A stretch of DNA of 64,000 bases, from contig JAAMXY010000394.1 in assembly GCA_019677205.1 (NCBI GenBank), positions 1 to 64,000 on the forward strand, in the 5' to 3' direction. The notes below the pieces were generated by a model that had not been told where the DNA came from, did no database searches, and was given only the letters and a program-made list of their open reading frames with translations. This document shows positions 31,819 through 43,578 of the stretch, piece by piece (position 1 is the stretch's first letter; every line of letters starts with the position of its first letter). Made by a program: the position numbers and the translations under genes. The DNA comes from Pinguiococcus pyrenoidosus. Lineage: Eukaryota; Sar; Pinguiophyceae; Pinguiochrysidales; Pinguiochrysidaceae.

Positions 31819-33435
31819 TTACTGCAGCTGTCCAGTCTTCTTGCGACCATGTCGCTTCAGTTGGAGGGCCGACATGACCGGTGGAAACTCTGGGGACGCC
31901 GGGCCAGGGATGTCGTCGAAGACGCTAGGCGGCCTCTTCTTCCTCTGTCTGATGCGGGGAATGACGCGTCCCTCCTCTTCGTCGTCCGAGACGTCGCTCT
32001 GGCTGTCGCTGCCGCTGCCGCCGCCGCCGCCGTCACTGCTTTGGTGCAGCGCATTGGGATCGTCGTTTTGGCTCGTGGAGCATCTCTTGAGCCTCTTCCT
32101 CTTCTCCAGCACCACTTTGTTACCTTGCGTCTTCTTCGGCGGGTTCGTTGGCGTCCTCTTTGCCGGCTTCTTCACTCGCGCGGGTGGCAGCATCGGCTGC
32201 TTCTCGTAGTCGCGGTAGCAGCTGTCATAATCGTAGGGAGACCAGCGTCGCCGTGGGAGACTGGCAATCAACGACGCCGCCTGCGCTTTCAGGCTTTGCT
32301 GTAGCTCTGTTCCGGCAGCACTCGCAGCTACCGCAGGAGAAGAGGCCTGTGGGAGCGAAGAGCCACATGCGTCGGGCCCCTCGAGAAGGGCGTCCCACGT
32401 CACCAGGCGATGCAGGAATCCGAGGCGATGCCTCCCGGAGCCTGCAGACAGGGCGAAGTACTCGATTGCTGCGCCACCACATACGTCCACGGTCTGCAGA
32501 ATCAGAACGAGGCCATCAAGCGCCTCGAGGAACGCAGACAGCTTCCACGTGGTGTCCGCGGCCCTGGATGCAGCGGCCGCATTCAACCCCGAGACCGTCA
32601 TTGCTGGCCCAAGCAGGAACGCCGCGTCGATGTCGTTGGCTCCACACACTTGGATCGCTCTGAGCTTCGCATTGCTGGGCGGCAGCAACTTCTTCACGGA
32701 CTCCTTCCCATTTCGAAGCCGGGCGTGCGGCAAGGAGACCGGCCCGACTGCAGCTCGCATGCCGCGGTAGGCCCCATCATTCAGGTCCACGGCCGAGAAG
32801 TCAAGCTCCACTTCCACCGTGGGTACGTCCGCAGCGAGCCAAGGAGCGAGAATCTGCGCGAAGCCGGTGGGATCGCAGTCGACGTAGAAACACGAGATGC
32901 GCTCGAGGCGGTAGCAGGTGCTCAGGAACACCTCTACCAAGTCCAGGGGCAGCGTCTGCGTCACCATGAGATAGATCGCCATGCTCACTCCATCGCCCAG
33001 TCGACTCTGCATATCTTGAACCAAGTGCACAACCGCTTCTTTCGAGCCGCACAGCTTGATGGGCAGGTCTGCAGGCGCGAGCAGCACGATCTCCCTGTCC
33101 ACTTCCCCGGCAGTCTTGGCAAGATTGGAGGCGAAGAGCAGCGTCTCCATGAGACACTTTCGCTTGGATTCCGTCTCCAGGGCCTCCGCAGCGGAGATGC
33201 CTCTCAGCTCATGCGCGGCGGAGCGCAGATCGCCAAAGGTGTGGTCCACAAGCAGGCTCTTTCCGTGTTTCCTCGGCCGCGCGGCCAACAAGGCCACTCT
33301 GCCCAGAGCGCCGGAGTTCTGGAGCGTTGCACAGTGCCGCAAGAAATCGCAGACTCCACTCGCGAACGCTTGGAAGAAGATGTGCGAGTCTCCGTCGCCA
33401 ACGGGCTCCATGACGTCCAACACCAGCAACTTCAT
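31819..33435 (-). CDS. Hypothetical protein with vWA-like N-terminus and acidic/basic tail
   Basis: A single minus-strand frame encodes 538 aa from the ATG at 33435. The start MKLLVLDVMEPVGDGDSHIF is followed by FASGVCDFLRHC and GRVALLAAR. The alternation of hydrophobic strands and helices resembles a von Willebrand A-type fold, but no MIDAS motif is clear. The tail is low complexity: Gly/Ser run, acidic DVSDDEEE, then basic RQRKKRPP, which may be a nuclear localisation signal. I do not recognise the family. An E2F-like site lies about 185 nt upstream. Confidence 0.6.
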   Translation of the reverse strand: MKLLVLDVMEPVGDGDSHIFFQAFASGVCDFLRHCATLQNSGALGRVALLAARPRKHGKSLLVDHTFGDLRSAAHELRGISAAEALETESKRKCLMETLLFASNLAKTAGEVDREIVLLAPADLPIKLCGSKEAVVHLVQDMQSRLGDGVSMAIYLMVTQTLPLDLVEVFLSTCYRLERISCFYVDCDPTGFAQILAPWLAADVPTVEVELDFSAVDLNDGAYRGMRAAVGPVSLPHARLRNGKESVKKLLPPSNAKLRAIQVCGANDIDAAFLLGPAMTVSGLNAAAASRAADTTWKLSAFLEALDGLVLILQTVDVCGGAAIEYFALSAGSGRHRLGFLHRLVTWDALLEGPDACGSSLPQASSPAVAASAAGTELQQSLKAQAASLIASLPRRRWSPYDYDSCYRDYEKQPMLPPARVKKPAKRTPTNPPKKTQGNKVVLEKRKRLKRCSTSQNDDPNALHQSSDGGGGGSGSDSQSDVSDDEEEGRVIPRIRQRKKRPPSVFDDIPGPASPEFPPVMSALQLKRHGRKKTGQLQ

Positions 33436-33978
33436 CTTTGAAGGGCACAGCGCCGCGACCGTTGTTGCGTTGGCCCGGATTCCGCGACGCCCTTTTGGGT
33501 TGACTGGCGACTCACCAACGCCGAAGTGCAACAGAGGGAAGGAGAAGGTCGGTTGCAGAGGTCTCGCGGTGAATACTACAGCGCGCTGGCGTCGTGTGGG
33601 CAAAGGCGACACCCAGAAATGGCGGGAAAAGGGAGAAGATCCAACGATCTTCGGTCACCCTTACGTAGCCGTGTTATTGGAAAATACAGATGCTGATGAG
33701 CGAATCCCAGGCAAGCCGATTGCCGGATCTGGTTCTTGGTTGGGCAACAGCAAGTTCCAGCAAATTGTAGATATTTTAAAAATGTATCTCGCTTTTCGGA
33801 GGCCTCCGAAAGGCGCAGGAGACAACCGAAGCGCATTTGAAAAGCTTTGGAATCTTGGGCTTGTGTAGCTATGACAGAGCCGCCACTATCCATGTCGCTC
33901 AAGAGGATCTGAACGCCGTCGAAGTCGTTTCTTGTCCGAAGCGCGCGTAATCTATACTGCATCTTCTCCTGAGCGACG
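33436..33978. other. Divergent intergenic region
   Basis: Shared upstream region of the unknown minus-strand gene and succinyl-CoA ligase alpha. It contains one E2F-like motif (annotated separately) and no supported gene. Confidence 0.5.
33620..33630 (-). promoter_or_regulatory. Possible E2F-type site
   Basis: The minus strand reads TTTTCCCGCCA, matching the E2F consensus TTTCCCGC. It lies about 185 nt before the ATG of the vWA-like gene. A single match in GC-rich DNA can occur by chance, so this is weak. Confidence 0.25.
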
Positions 33979-34870
33979 ATGACTTGGTCTCTGCGGCTAT
34001 TGCTTACGCGCGCGGCGAGCAGCGCGAGCGGCGCGCGGCGCTCCATGTCCGCTTCAGCGAAAGTGTGGGTCGACAAGGACACCCGCGTGATCTGCCAGGG
34101 CTTTACTGGCAAAACAGGTGCGTTGTGGCGTTCTGCCGCGACTACGCACTCGGGAACAGAAGGTGCTAAGCGCGCGCTCGCGTGTACAGGCACATTTCAC
34201 TGCACTCAAGCCATCGAATACGGAACGAAGATGGTGAGAACGGCGCGGCGTCGGAGCCTCGGCGCTTCCAACAGACGAACGGACTGACGCGGACGCCCCC
34301 ATTGGTTGTAGGTCGGCGGTGTACGTCCAGGAAAAGGCGGTCAGGTGCGAAAGCATGCAGCTCGACTGCGACTGCGCGGAAGAATGCGCGGAAGTTTAAG
34401 TTCGCGAAAATGGGAGATACGACCTTCTCTCAAGGAATGGGCAGCGGAAGACCGATGGGGGCGCAAATGACAAACCCTTTCGGGCGCAAATTCTGCTGTG
34501 AAGAAGCTGATGTGTCCTAGGCTGTTGATCCGTGGTTCTCCTTCTTAAGCTTTGACTCTATCTTTCTTTGACTCTATCTTTCTTTGACTCTTTCTTTATT
34601 TGACTCTTTCTTTGTTTTTTGTCTGTGTTCTTGTTCTTCTGGCGCGGAATAGACGCACCTAGGTCTGCCAGTCCTGGACAGCGTGAAAGAGGCGAAGGAG
34701 GAGCTCAAGCCGGACGCCACGGTGATCTACGTGCCTCCACCGGGCGCTGCGGCCGCAATTCTTGACGCCCTGGACAACGAGATTCCGCTGATCGTGTGCA
34801 TCACCGAGGGCATTCCGCAGCATGACATGGTGCGCGTCAAGGCGGCCATGAAGTCGCAGACGGCGTCGCG

Positions 34871-34902
<32 letters not shown>

Positions 34903-35420
34903 AGCCCAACGAGTGCAAGATCGGCATCATGCCCGGCTACATCCACACGCCGGGCAAGATCGGCATCGTGTCCCGCTCGGGCACGCTCACCTACGAAGCC
35001 GTGCACCAGACCACCACGGCCGGGCTGGGTCAAAGCACCGTCGTGGGCATCGGAGGCGATCCGCTCAACGGCACCAACTTCATCGACTGCTTGGAGCGCT
35101 TCACGAACGATCCAGAGACCGAGGGCATCATCATGATCGGAGAGATCGGCGGCTCCGCCGAGGAAGAGGCCGCCGAGTGGCTCAAGCAGTACGGGGATCC
35201 CAACAAGCCGGTGGTCAGCTTCATCGCGGGGTTGACGGCACCTCCCGGGCGCCGCATGGGCCACGCTGGCGCCATCATCAGCGGCGGCAAGGGCGGCGCC
35301 GAGGACAAGATCAAGGCGCTGGAGGCCGTGGGTGCGCACGTCACCCGCTCACCGGCGCGCATGGGCAGCACCATGCTCGAGGCCATGGGACTGCCGAGCC
35401 CCCACGCAGAGAGCGGCTGA
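33979..35420 (+). CDS. SUCLG1: Succinyl-CoA ligase (ADP/GDP-forming) alpha subunit, mitochondrial
   Basis: Exons 33979-34117, 34190-34233, 34312-34344 and 34653-35420 total 984 nt (327 aa) in phase. The third exon is only 33 nt and encodes [11 protein letters not shown]. The N-terminus [20 protein letters not shown] is an arginine-rich mitochondrial presequence. The CoA-binding motif [20 protein letters not shown] and the phosphohistidine region [15 protein letters not shown] are intact. The alpha subunit catalyses substrate-level phosphorylation in the TCA cycle together with a beta subunit that is not in this window. Codon use in the last exon is strongly GC3-biased, as in neighbouring housekeeping genes. 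Confidence 0.95.
34551..34612. repeat. Tandem repeat TTTGACTCTATCTTTC in an intron of SUCLG1
   Basis: Four imperfect units of about 16 nt lie in the 308-nt intron, upstream of the acceptor at 34652. They are pyrimidine-rich on the sense strand. Confidence 0.9.
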
Positions 35421-35657
35421 GCCCAGAGTATCCCACCAATAGCAAGGGCGTTTGTATCCCATTGATGATCATCGCCGCGCGGCGCAAGTGGTCCAGATGT
35501 GAGCAGGAGGAAGGCAGAAGTCGAAGCGGAAGAGAAGGAGTCGTAGCGCGGGAATCGGTAAGCGACGACGACGTGTATGAATCACTCGTTGTGTCGTGCC
35601 CCAGTGAACTCATACTGGACTGCCTCTAGCTCAAAGTAGGTTAACGGAGGCCCGGTC

Positions 35658-38600
35658 TTAGTGAACCTCGTGTCTTTCACGCATGTTCTGCCACTCCTGG
35701 TAGTTTGTCTTGGCATCATCGTCCTCGGGCTGACTGGACTCCTCCTCCGCCTGCACAAACTCGATCATGCTGGAGACCACCCTCTCGAACGCCTCGTTGG
35801 CCTTCATGAGCGCCCCGACGTGGTACTCGAGCCGTTCTATCCGCTCATCCGTGGCGTAGCGCCTCAGGAAGCGCATCTCGAAGCCTTCGGTAGACCAGTC
35901 GAACCGCTCGCCGCCTCGAGCAGCGCCGCGAAGCAAAATGAGCGCAGAGCGCTTTCGCCTCTGCGCCTTGGCCTTTGCGGACTCCTCCTCCGCGCCCTTC
36001 AAAGGCGCCTGGCGCACCGCTCGCCGCACTTCTTCCTCGGTCCACGCGTCCGCGTTCACTCCCCCAAAGAGCCCGCGGCGAATGGACTGGAACCGCCGCC
36101 CCGAGCTCCGGTACTTGGCGAGGGCGTCGCGCAGGCGTTCGTTCAGCTGCAGCACGTTCCGCCGGCCATCGTCGGCGGCGCCCTTGAGGAAGTTTTGGGT
36201 GATCTCCTCCAGCTTCTTGTCCGCGTACACGCTGGCGTGGTACGCGCGGAAGAAGTTCTTGCCCATGATGGAGATGGGCATGGCCAGGTAGAACGTCCCG
36301 AAGATCATCAGTAGGATGGTCGTGACCTGGCCGGTCTTCGTCCGAGGGACGATGTCGCCGTAACCCACGCTGGTCATGGTGACGATGGCGAACCAGAAGA
36401 CGTCCAGGAAGTCCTCCATCAGCGACGAGTCTCCGACCTTGTCGATGAGCACGCGCGTGCCGTTGGCTTGTCCGCGCGCCTCTTCCGGAAAGCCCTGCCA
36501 CGTGTAGCCATAGCTCTCGTACTCCTCGCGGCAGTAGTCCACTTCCCCCTTGAAGCATTCCGTGCCCACCTCGACATGGTACAGGAACATCGAGGCGATC
36601 AGCGAGATGAGGAACAGGAACGCCAGTGGGATTCGCAGCTGCCTTATCGAATCCTTCACCGCTTGGTACAGGATCTGCGCACCCCGATGGTGCCGCAGCA
36701 CCTTGAAGATGCGGAACGTCTTGAGCACTTGCAGAACGCCGGCATAGGAGCTGTCGGTGCTTGAGTAGGACAGTCGCACGTCTCTGCCTGCCACGAGCGC
36801 GCTCAGCACCTCGGTGTAGAACGGGATCAGCGACACGATGTCCAAGATGTTGCCGCGGTCCCTGAGGAACGAGCCGACGGACCTGGCCACGAGGATCCGA
36901 AGCAGCACCTCCAGCGAGAAGAAGCTCGAGAACACGATCTCCATCGGCGTCCAGATGCGACCGGCGTCGACAAGCGTGTAGTGCGCGTTGAAGCACTCGG
37001 GGCGCAAGCACACGTCGTGGAGCTGATGGATCTCGTCGCCAGTGTATCGTAGGCTGCTGAACTCCGGCAGCGTCGCTTGGGTCTGGAAAGGCCGCAAGGT
37101 GGCGTGCGCCATCTCGTCGCACGTTAGCAGCCGGCCCTCGGAACCGAAGTTCTCTCCCACGCCGAAGCAGTTTGGCGCATCGCAGTCGAAGTGAAGTCGC
37201 GCGCGGCGCGGATCCGGAGGTGGGATGTACTGCGGCTGCCAGCCTCCGAACGGGGTATCATACAGCTTGCTCAGGTCGTCCGGCGAGATATTCCGCGTCG
37301 AGTTAAACACGAAGCATCCTGGGTCTAACATAGGATCGCGCTTGTTGTCGCAGTAGACCTGGACAACCTTCTCGCATTCCCGTCCTCTTTCCGAGTAGAC
37401 TCGGTAGTCCGGCACCTACAACGAGACGACCACATCAGGCGCCGGCAGGCATCGGCGGCGGCACAAGAGCGACATACCGTCTCCAGGGCGAAGGCGGCGA
37501 GAGACGCGAGGATGAAGATGATGAGCAGCACGTGGTAGATCTCCGCGTAGACCGAGGAGTACGGGACCTCGAGAAGCAGCCAAAGCTGATCTCGCCACGT
37601 CTTGGACTCCAGGCGCTGCTTGTAGTCGTCCACGTCTTGGTACTCCGCCTTTTCCAGCTCGCCCTTCAGCACCTGGGCAATCGATGGACGAAGCTCTCGT
37701 AAGAGCTCCTGAACATAGCTCTGACACGACGGAGAGACTGGCATCTTTCACCTGTAGCCGACGCTCCTGTTCCTTCTGCCGGTGGGCGTTGCTCAATGCG
37801 CCGTAGATCTTCTCCCCGGTGATTGCTCGGATCCACTTGCCGAAGCGGCTTCGCGGCGCGGTCGATCCCTGTGAAGTATGAAGAAGCAGTCGTGTCTCAG
37901 CTTACGTTGTCGTTCTTGTAACATGGAACATGGAAGGAAAGAGAGAAGCATAACGAGGAGGAAGAAGAAGAAGAAGAGAAAGAAGAAGAAGAAGTAGAAG
38001 AAGTAGAAGAAGAAGAAGAAGACTACCCCACCTTAGCCACTTTGCCGCCAAGACGCCTTCCGGTATTGGCCTGTTGGCGTCTTTGCTCCTTCACCTTCTT
38101 GGAGGATGTGAAGACGTCTTTCACCGTTTGGACCCCAACCTGACCAATGTAGTCCGTGAAGCTCTTGGCCGAGGGCTCGGTTGCTTCCTTCTCCTCGCGA
38201 GAGCTGCCAAACGACGACATTGAGCGGGCCAGCTGAGACAAGTACATGATCGCTTTGCCGGTCGGCACGTTGCCGTCCAGCTTGCCATCTTGCGTGGCGC
38301 TCGGGTTCTCGTCTTTTGACGAGTCGGACGTGCGCTGTAGTGCCTCGGCGCCTCCCCTCGGAAACGAGCTTCGTCCATGGAAGAGAAAGGGGAGGGAAAA
38401 AGAGAGAGCCAAGCACGGAAGTTCGGAGTTAGGAAGGCTTTTTGACAAGCGACCGAGGAAAGAACCCTTCAGACATCCATGGGGAAGTTACCTGCTTTGA
38501 GATGGATCGCTGTGGCGATACTTTTGCGTATTGGCGTCCTTGCGGAATTGCTCGATCTCCTGCGCCTGCGGCTGGTGTTGGGTGAATGAGATGGACATGG

Positions 38601-41600
38601 ACTTCTCCTCGGCCATGCTCTTGCGGTGATACTCCGCGCTGGTGCGGCGACGCTCCGTGCTGAGGCGTCCGCGGTCTGTACTGGGCCGTCGGAACGAATC
38701 CATCAGCCCTACAACCCGGCGCTGGTTCAGCGACTTCCGCGCCTCCAGCGCACTCTTGCGAAGGCGGCCGTCATTCTGGCTACCTCGGCGAGATGGACTG
38801 AGGGACGTTCTGGGGTTGGAGACCGCCACGCCCTCACTCAGCCTCACGCTCCGCCTTTGCTGCCGCATCGGCGGCATCTCTCCCGAGTTGTACTCGACGA
38901 TGCCCGTCTCATCGTCCGAGCCGGTGGCGCTGGACATCCGCTTCGCATTGGACGAAAAGCGCTCGGCCAGGTTCTCTATCTTGCCGGCTGCGGTGTTGCC
39001 GGTGTCTTCGCTTCTGCGGTCCCAGGCCATGGGCACAGTGCGACTGGACGCCTTCTTCCTCATGCCCGAGATGACTTCGTGCTGCGTCCTCTTGTCCGCC
39101 GTCGCGCGCGGTTCCTCGTTCGGACTCTCGCAGCCGTCGGAGTATATGGAATCCTGCCCGTCGGGCCAGACCGAGGATTTGCGCCTTGACAGCTGGCGCA
39201 TCTTGGCCGACGAGGATCCCCAGCCCGACGCTTTGCCGGCTGAAGACTCTCGAGACGTGTGGCGCATCGACTGGCGCGTCCACAGGGTCTCGAAGGGCGC
39301 TAAGGACGACTTGCGCAGCCTCTTGAAAGAGTAGCCACTGCTCTTGTCGAGGAGGCACAGCGCCAGTACGGCGAGGCTGATCTTCTTAAATGGCTCCTCC
39401 CCCTTCAGCAGTTCCACCGCCGTAAGGACGAGGCGCTTGTGTGCGTCTTCTGCATCGCGAGAGAGAAACCATAGTTGATGCTCGTCGTGCGGCGTGAACA
39501 GGGAGTCGTTCTTGTCGGGCTGCGCGTCGTTCTTGATATAGCGGATCGCCGCCTGTGCTCTCCACAAAAAGCGCGTGACTGTCACGAAGTCCTGGAGCAG
39601 CAACTGGTGCGTGAGCGCCAGCCACTCCTTGGAGCTGCGCATGGGCATCACGCGATACGTCCTGGTGAAGATGGCGTTCTCTCGGCGCCTCTCAACGCTC
39701 ATCTTCTGGACGGTCTGTGTGGTGTTATGGAGGCGTCGATTGTGCGCGTCGTCCACCAGCTTGAGCTGCTTCTCATTCTCCTCCTTCCGCACGACGATAT
39801 CCCAGGCCTTCTCGAACTCGTGGCCCACGATGGTGATGGGCATGGCGAGGTACAGGACGCCGAAGATCATACACAACACGGCCAGGAAGCGCGTGAGCAG
39901 CAGCTGCGGCACCTGGTCCCCAAAGCCCACGGTCGTCATGGTGACGATGGTGAAGTAGAACGCATGGAACATGTCTGTAAAGGGACATTCCGTGCGGTCG
40001 AAGCAGGGCTCTAGGTAGAAGAAGAGAGCGCTGAAGATGAAACACGTCATCAAGAATACAAACACGGGAATCATCAGGGGCTTCCAAGAGTTCTTGAAGG
40101 CGGCGACGATGACGCGCGTCCCCACCGCGTTCTGCGACAGCTTCAAGATGCGGAGGACGCGAAGGATTTTCAGAAGTGAGAGCATCGAGCTCAGGATGGG
40201 ATGGCCGTTGGAGGCCTCCGACCTGCCGTCGCAAAATGCACCGTCGCCCAAGACCAAAAGGACGACGAAAGGGACGATGGCCAGGCAGTCTGCGATGTTC
40301 AAAGGATCGCGCAAAAACGGCTGCTGGACATGAACATGATTGATCACCGCATGCTCCGCCGCCTCTCTCGCCGCCTGGTTGCTGGCGGCCACGGAGAGCA
40401 CCGACTTGGCCTTCGTCGACGCGACTGGCGAGTTGTTGGACTTCATCGTGGGCACCCCACCGGTCCTTGCCGAGTAGCTCAGCTCGTTGTTGCTTCGGTA
40501 GCTCAGGGGACTGGCGGGGATCTTCCTGCCCCCCTGCGGTTCCTGCACGCTCCGAATGCTGAGACTGCCGCCGCTGGGTCTCCGGTCGACGTGCTGGCTG
40601 AAGTGGTTGGACTTGAGCGTCTTGAGCATGGACTGCTTGCTGTGCTTGCTCTTCACGCCCAGGGAGCGGATCTGCTCCTTCAGCGCGGTCCTCCGGCGCT
40701 TTTGCGCCAGCATCAGGGCGTTCTGATGGGGCGGGGTGCTGGGCGTGCTGTCCGTGCCGGCCTCCTCTTGGTCCCGCGAGATCGGCGTGGTAGGCGAGGC
40801 AGCGCTGAAGTTGACAAGCTTCATGGACTGCTCGATCTCCTCGTCCAGCTCCACGTCGTTGGCAAAGCCCACCTCTGCGGCCAGCTGCAGCACGCGAATG
40901 TACTCGTACTCGAAGAGCAAGACCTCGCAGAACAGCGCGCGGACGGCCAGCTCGACGGTAAAGATGATGTAGATGGCGAGCTCGACCTTGCAGTAGGTGT
41001 GCTCCCGCGGCAAGTCTGGGAACAGCGCCAGGTCTTCGGGGTCCCCATTGACTCCTCTGGATCGTCTCACGTAGGCTTCGTAGTGATTCGGGCCGTCCAT
41101 CGTCTCCAGCGCCACGAAGAGCAGCTGCAGCAGGATGAGAACGCAGACAACGAGCTGAAACACGAAGGCTGCGGTCGAGCTGCTCGAGTCGTTCATGAAC
41201 AGATAGATGCGGTGCGCCATGGACGATTCTCGGACTTGATAGCTTTGGTATGCATTGACGGCCTCGGAGAACTCGGGAGCGGCCAAGGTGCGTGGGCTCG
41301 GGAAGCCGAAGGACCGGTTGCTGTTCTTGGAGCTCTGGTTGCCGCCGTCGGAGTCGGCAGTGTTCTGCGTCGGGATGTTCGCATCCTCGAGGCCCTTCTG
41401 CATCGAGAAGCTGGCTCCCTGGGCGTGCAGAATGCTTGTAAAGGTCGTTGAGGAGCGGCGGGGCGTCGTCACTTTCACCACCGGCGGGTCTTGATCGTTG
41501 AAGGGATGGATCTTGCCGTTGGGCTTTCGCTCATGGTTGGCGTCGGACATGTACCTCATGACCATGCGGCCCAGCGACGCCGCCGAGCCGCTGGAGCCGG

Positions 41601-42183
41601 TCGACCAGTTGCTGGGCGCGTGTCGCAGCGATCCCTTCTTGCCGATGGAGGGCCGGACGAGGCCTCTCACGTCGTCCTCCCTTGGCGACGAGTCCTCCGC
41701 GGACGCCTTGCTGTCGTCGTTGGAGTCCCTCCACGACTCCGTCGGCAACTGCCTGGTGGAGCCCTTGTCCGAGCTCTCCATGTGGCTCACTTCGGCAATG
41801 GTTTCCGGCCGGCGATCCGTCGTGCCGCCCTTCCACGGCCCCTGCGGAGCCTGGGGCCGGTCTCCCTCGGCCTCCAGCGAATCCTGCTCCAGCAGCGTTG
41901 CCCTGGCCGAGGAGTTGGTGGCGCTGACCTCGTGAAGCGTGCTGAGAGAGCTGTGCGACGACTCGTCTTCCTCCCAGGCCGTCATGCTGAGGGTGGACAC
42001 GGAGGTGGTGGTGGGCGGTCTGCTGCCGTTGGAGTACACCAGCGACGTGCTGCTGCGCCTCTCGTCGCCAGTGGTGGACGTGGTGCTCTGGCGATACACT
42101 CGCCGACTGCCTTGGCCCTCCTCCATGGGCCGCCGCTCTTCGGACGACGGGGGGTTGGCCCGCCGGCCTCCGCCCTCGTCCAT
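35658..42183 (-). CDS. Tandem (two-repeat) voltage-gated K+ channel in one polypeptide
   Basis: Predicted minus-strand exons are 42183-38492, 38368-38032, 37868-37752, 37708-37478 and 37415-35658. All phases agree, for 2044 aa. Repeat I has S1 near residue 340, a long S2-S3 loop, S4 LLKILRVLRILKLS, the filter TTVGFGD near 750 and S6 CMIFGVLYLAMPI. Repeat II has S1 EIYHVLLIIFILASLAAFAL, S4 LKTFRIFKVLRHHR, the filter TSVGYGD near 1806 and S6 MIFGTFYLAMPISI. The N-terminus and linker are Ser/Arg-rich and probably phosphorylated. Both halves look like Kv subunits. The first long frame also meets an in-frame TAA directly after a CAG|GTAACT donor, so two separate genes remain possible. However, the downstream part has no good ATG of its own and its acceptor phase fits exactly. 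Confidence 0.75.
37951..38022. repeat. (GAA)n-rich repeat in a Kv channel intron
   Basis: It reads as CTT-rich pyrimidine sequence on the gene's sense (minus) strand and fills much of the 163-nt intron at 37869-38031. Confidence 0.92.
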
Positions 42184-43578
42184 GGCTGCTTGAGCCTGGA
42201 GCTCAGCAAGCTGCGGCTGCACCTCCTGCTCCCCCGCAAGCCAGCAAGCTCATTGCAAGGCGCAACGTGGAGCTGCAGACGGGCAATTGGCGCTCTCGCG
42301 ACACTCTCAAGAGACTCTCGTGAGACACAACGCCAACAAGAACAGAGCGTTCGACAATTGGGAGAAACGGTTGGAAGTTGTTGAGTCAGGCCGGTGCACC
42401 CATTGGTCGGATTGTATCCGTCCTGGCATGCGGAAGGCTGGTGATTCGTCTCTGGCGTCTCCACCCCATATTTTGGCCAATGGGCTGTGAAAGCGTAACG
42501 CAGAAGGCTCCAGAAGACGTGCCCGCCTGCACAACTCCTCAACGCTCCCGGTTGCGCGAATCGTTGTTCCCAGGAAAAGGATTCTGTTTGATCGCGGCTG
42601 TCGTCCGATCCGGCCGGGACAGATCCACAAATTTACAGATCGCAAGAGGTCAGGGTTAGGCTTGGCGGTCACGACGCCTCGTGCATAGGTGGAAGCCTTT
42701 ACGGCTTGAAGGGCTTGGAGGGCTTGGAGGGCTTGGAGGGCTTGGAGGGGCTTGGAAAGCCCTTAAGGCAAAGAGTGGCGGCGACGGATGCTGGATCATA
42801 GCCGAGCGATGATCATGCATGGCTGATTGGCTGCTTGATGCGATGAATGATGCCAGCCATGCATGGCGTAGCTGCGCCTGCCTAGCAGCCAAGGTCTTTG
42901 CTTGCTTACTTGTACTTGAAGCAGCCAAGGCGCTACCTAGCTAGGTTGCTAGTTGCTAGGTCAACAAGAAAGGAAAAGAAGAAAGGAAAGAAGACAAGGA
43001 GAAGGAAGGTAAACCGCTTGGAGTTGGAAGGCCCAACGCCACCGAAGCTATCAGCTGATACTCCGTTCTCTTCCGCTCAAGCCCAATTTCACTATGTATT
43101 CTACAAATTTTATCACCAATGAAATCGGTTCTCCTCCTTGTGCCGCTTGATACGGCCTGATACGGGAGATAGTCGGTCCTGTTCTTCACCGGAAGAGTCA
43201 AACCTCCTTGGCCCATCCACCAATGAAAGCACGCGATCCCTCCTCGACCAACGAATTTGGGCCTCCCGGCCAAGCAACTGACCTATCCCATCACGGATCA
43301 CCTGCCACAGCACCGGAATCACCAGATCTCCCTTACAGGAGCTCTGACACAGCTGGATTGGTGCGCGGCTTCGGAAAACTGGAGAGAGAGGCGCTTCACG
43401 TCAGCTCTCTCACGTCGCCAGCGTCCGGCCCAGGCCGGCGCCTCGCCTCTTGAGCCATTGCCAGCACTGCGGCGTGGAGCCTCTGCAGGAAGGCCAGCTT
43501 GCCAAGTGGGGGAAGCTGGGGCTGGCGGAGCTTGGGCCCCCGGAAGGCGGCTTCGGTGGGTTTCGCAGCGCTTCCGCA
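42184..43578. other. Divergent intergenic region (Kv channel / flippase)
   Basis: It contains the 9-bp repeat near 42.7 kb and several CATGCATGG-type short palindromic words around 42.81-42.87 kb. The flippase frame is open from 43450 (CQHCGVEPLQEGQLAKWGK) but no ATG supports that extension; it might be an upstream exon. No other gene is supported. Confidence 0.5.
42709..42756. repeat. 9-bp repeat GGGCTTGGA, about five copies
   Basis: Head-to-tail GGGCTTGGA units, the last with one extra G. Confidence 0.9.

Noticed and set aside
43450..43578. Upstream extension of the flippase (CQHCGVEPLQEG)
   Set aside because: No ATG in that stretch; kept out of the gene model though an upstream exon remains possible.
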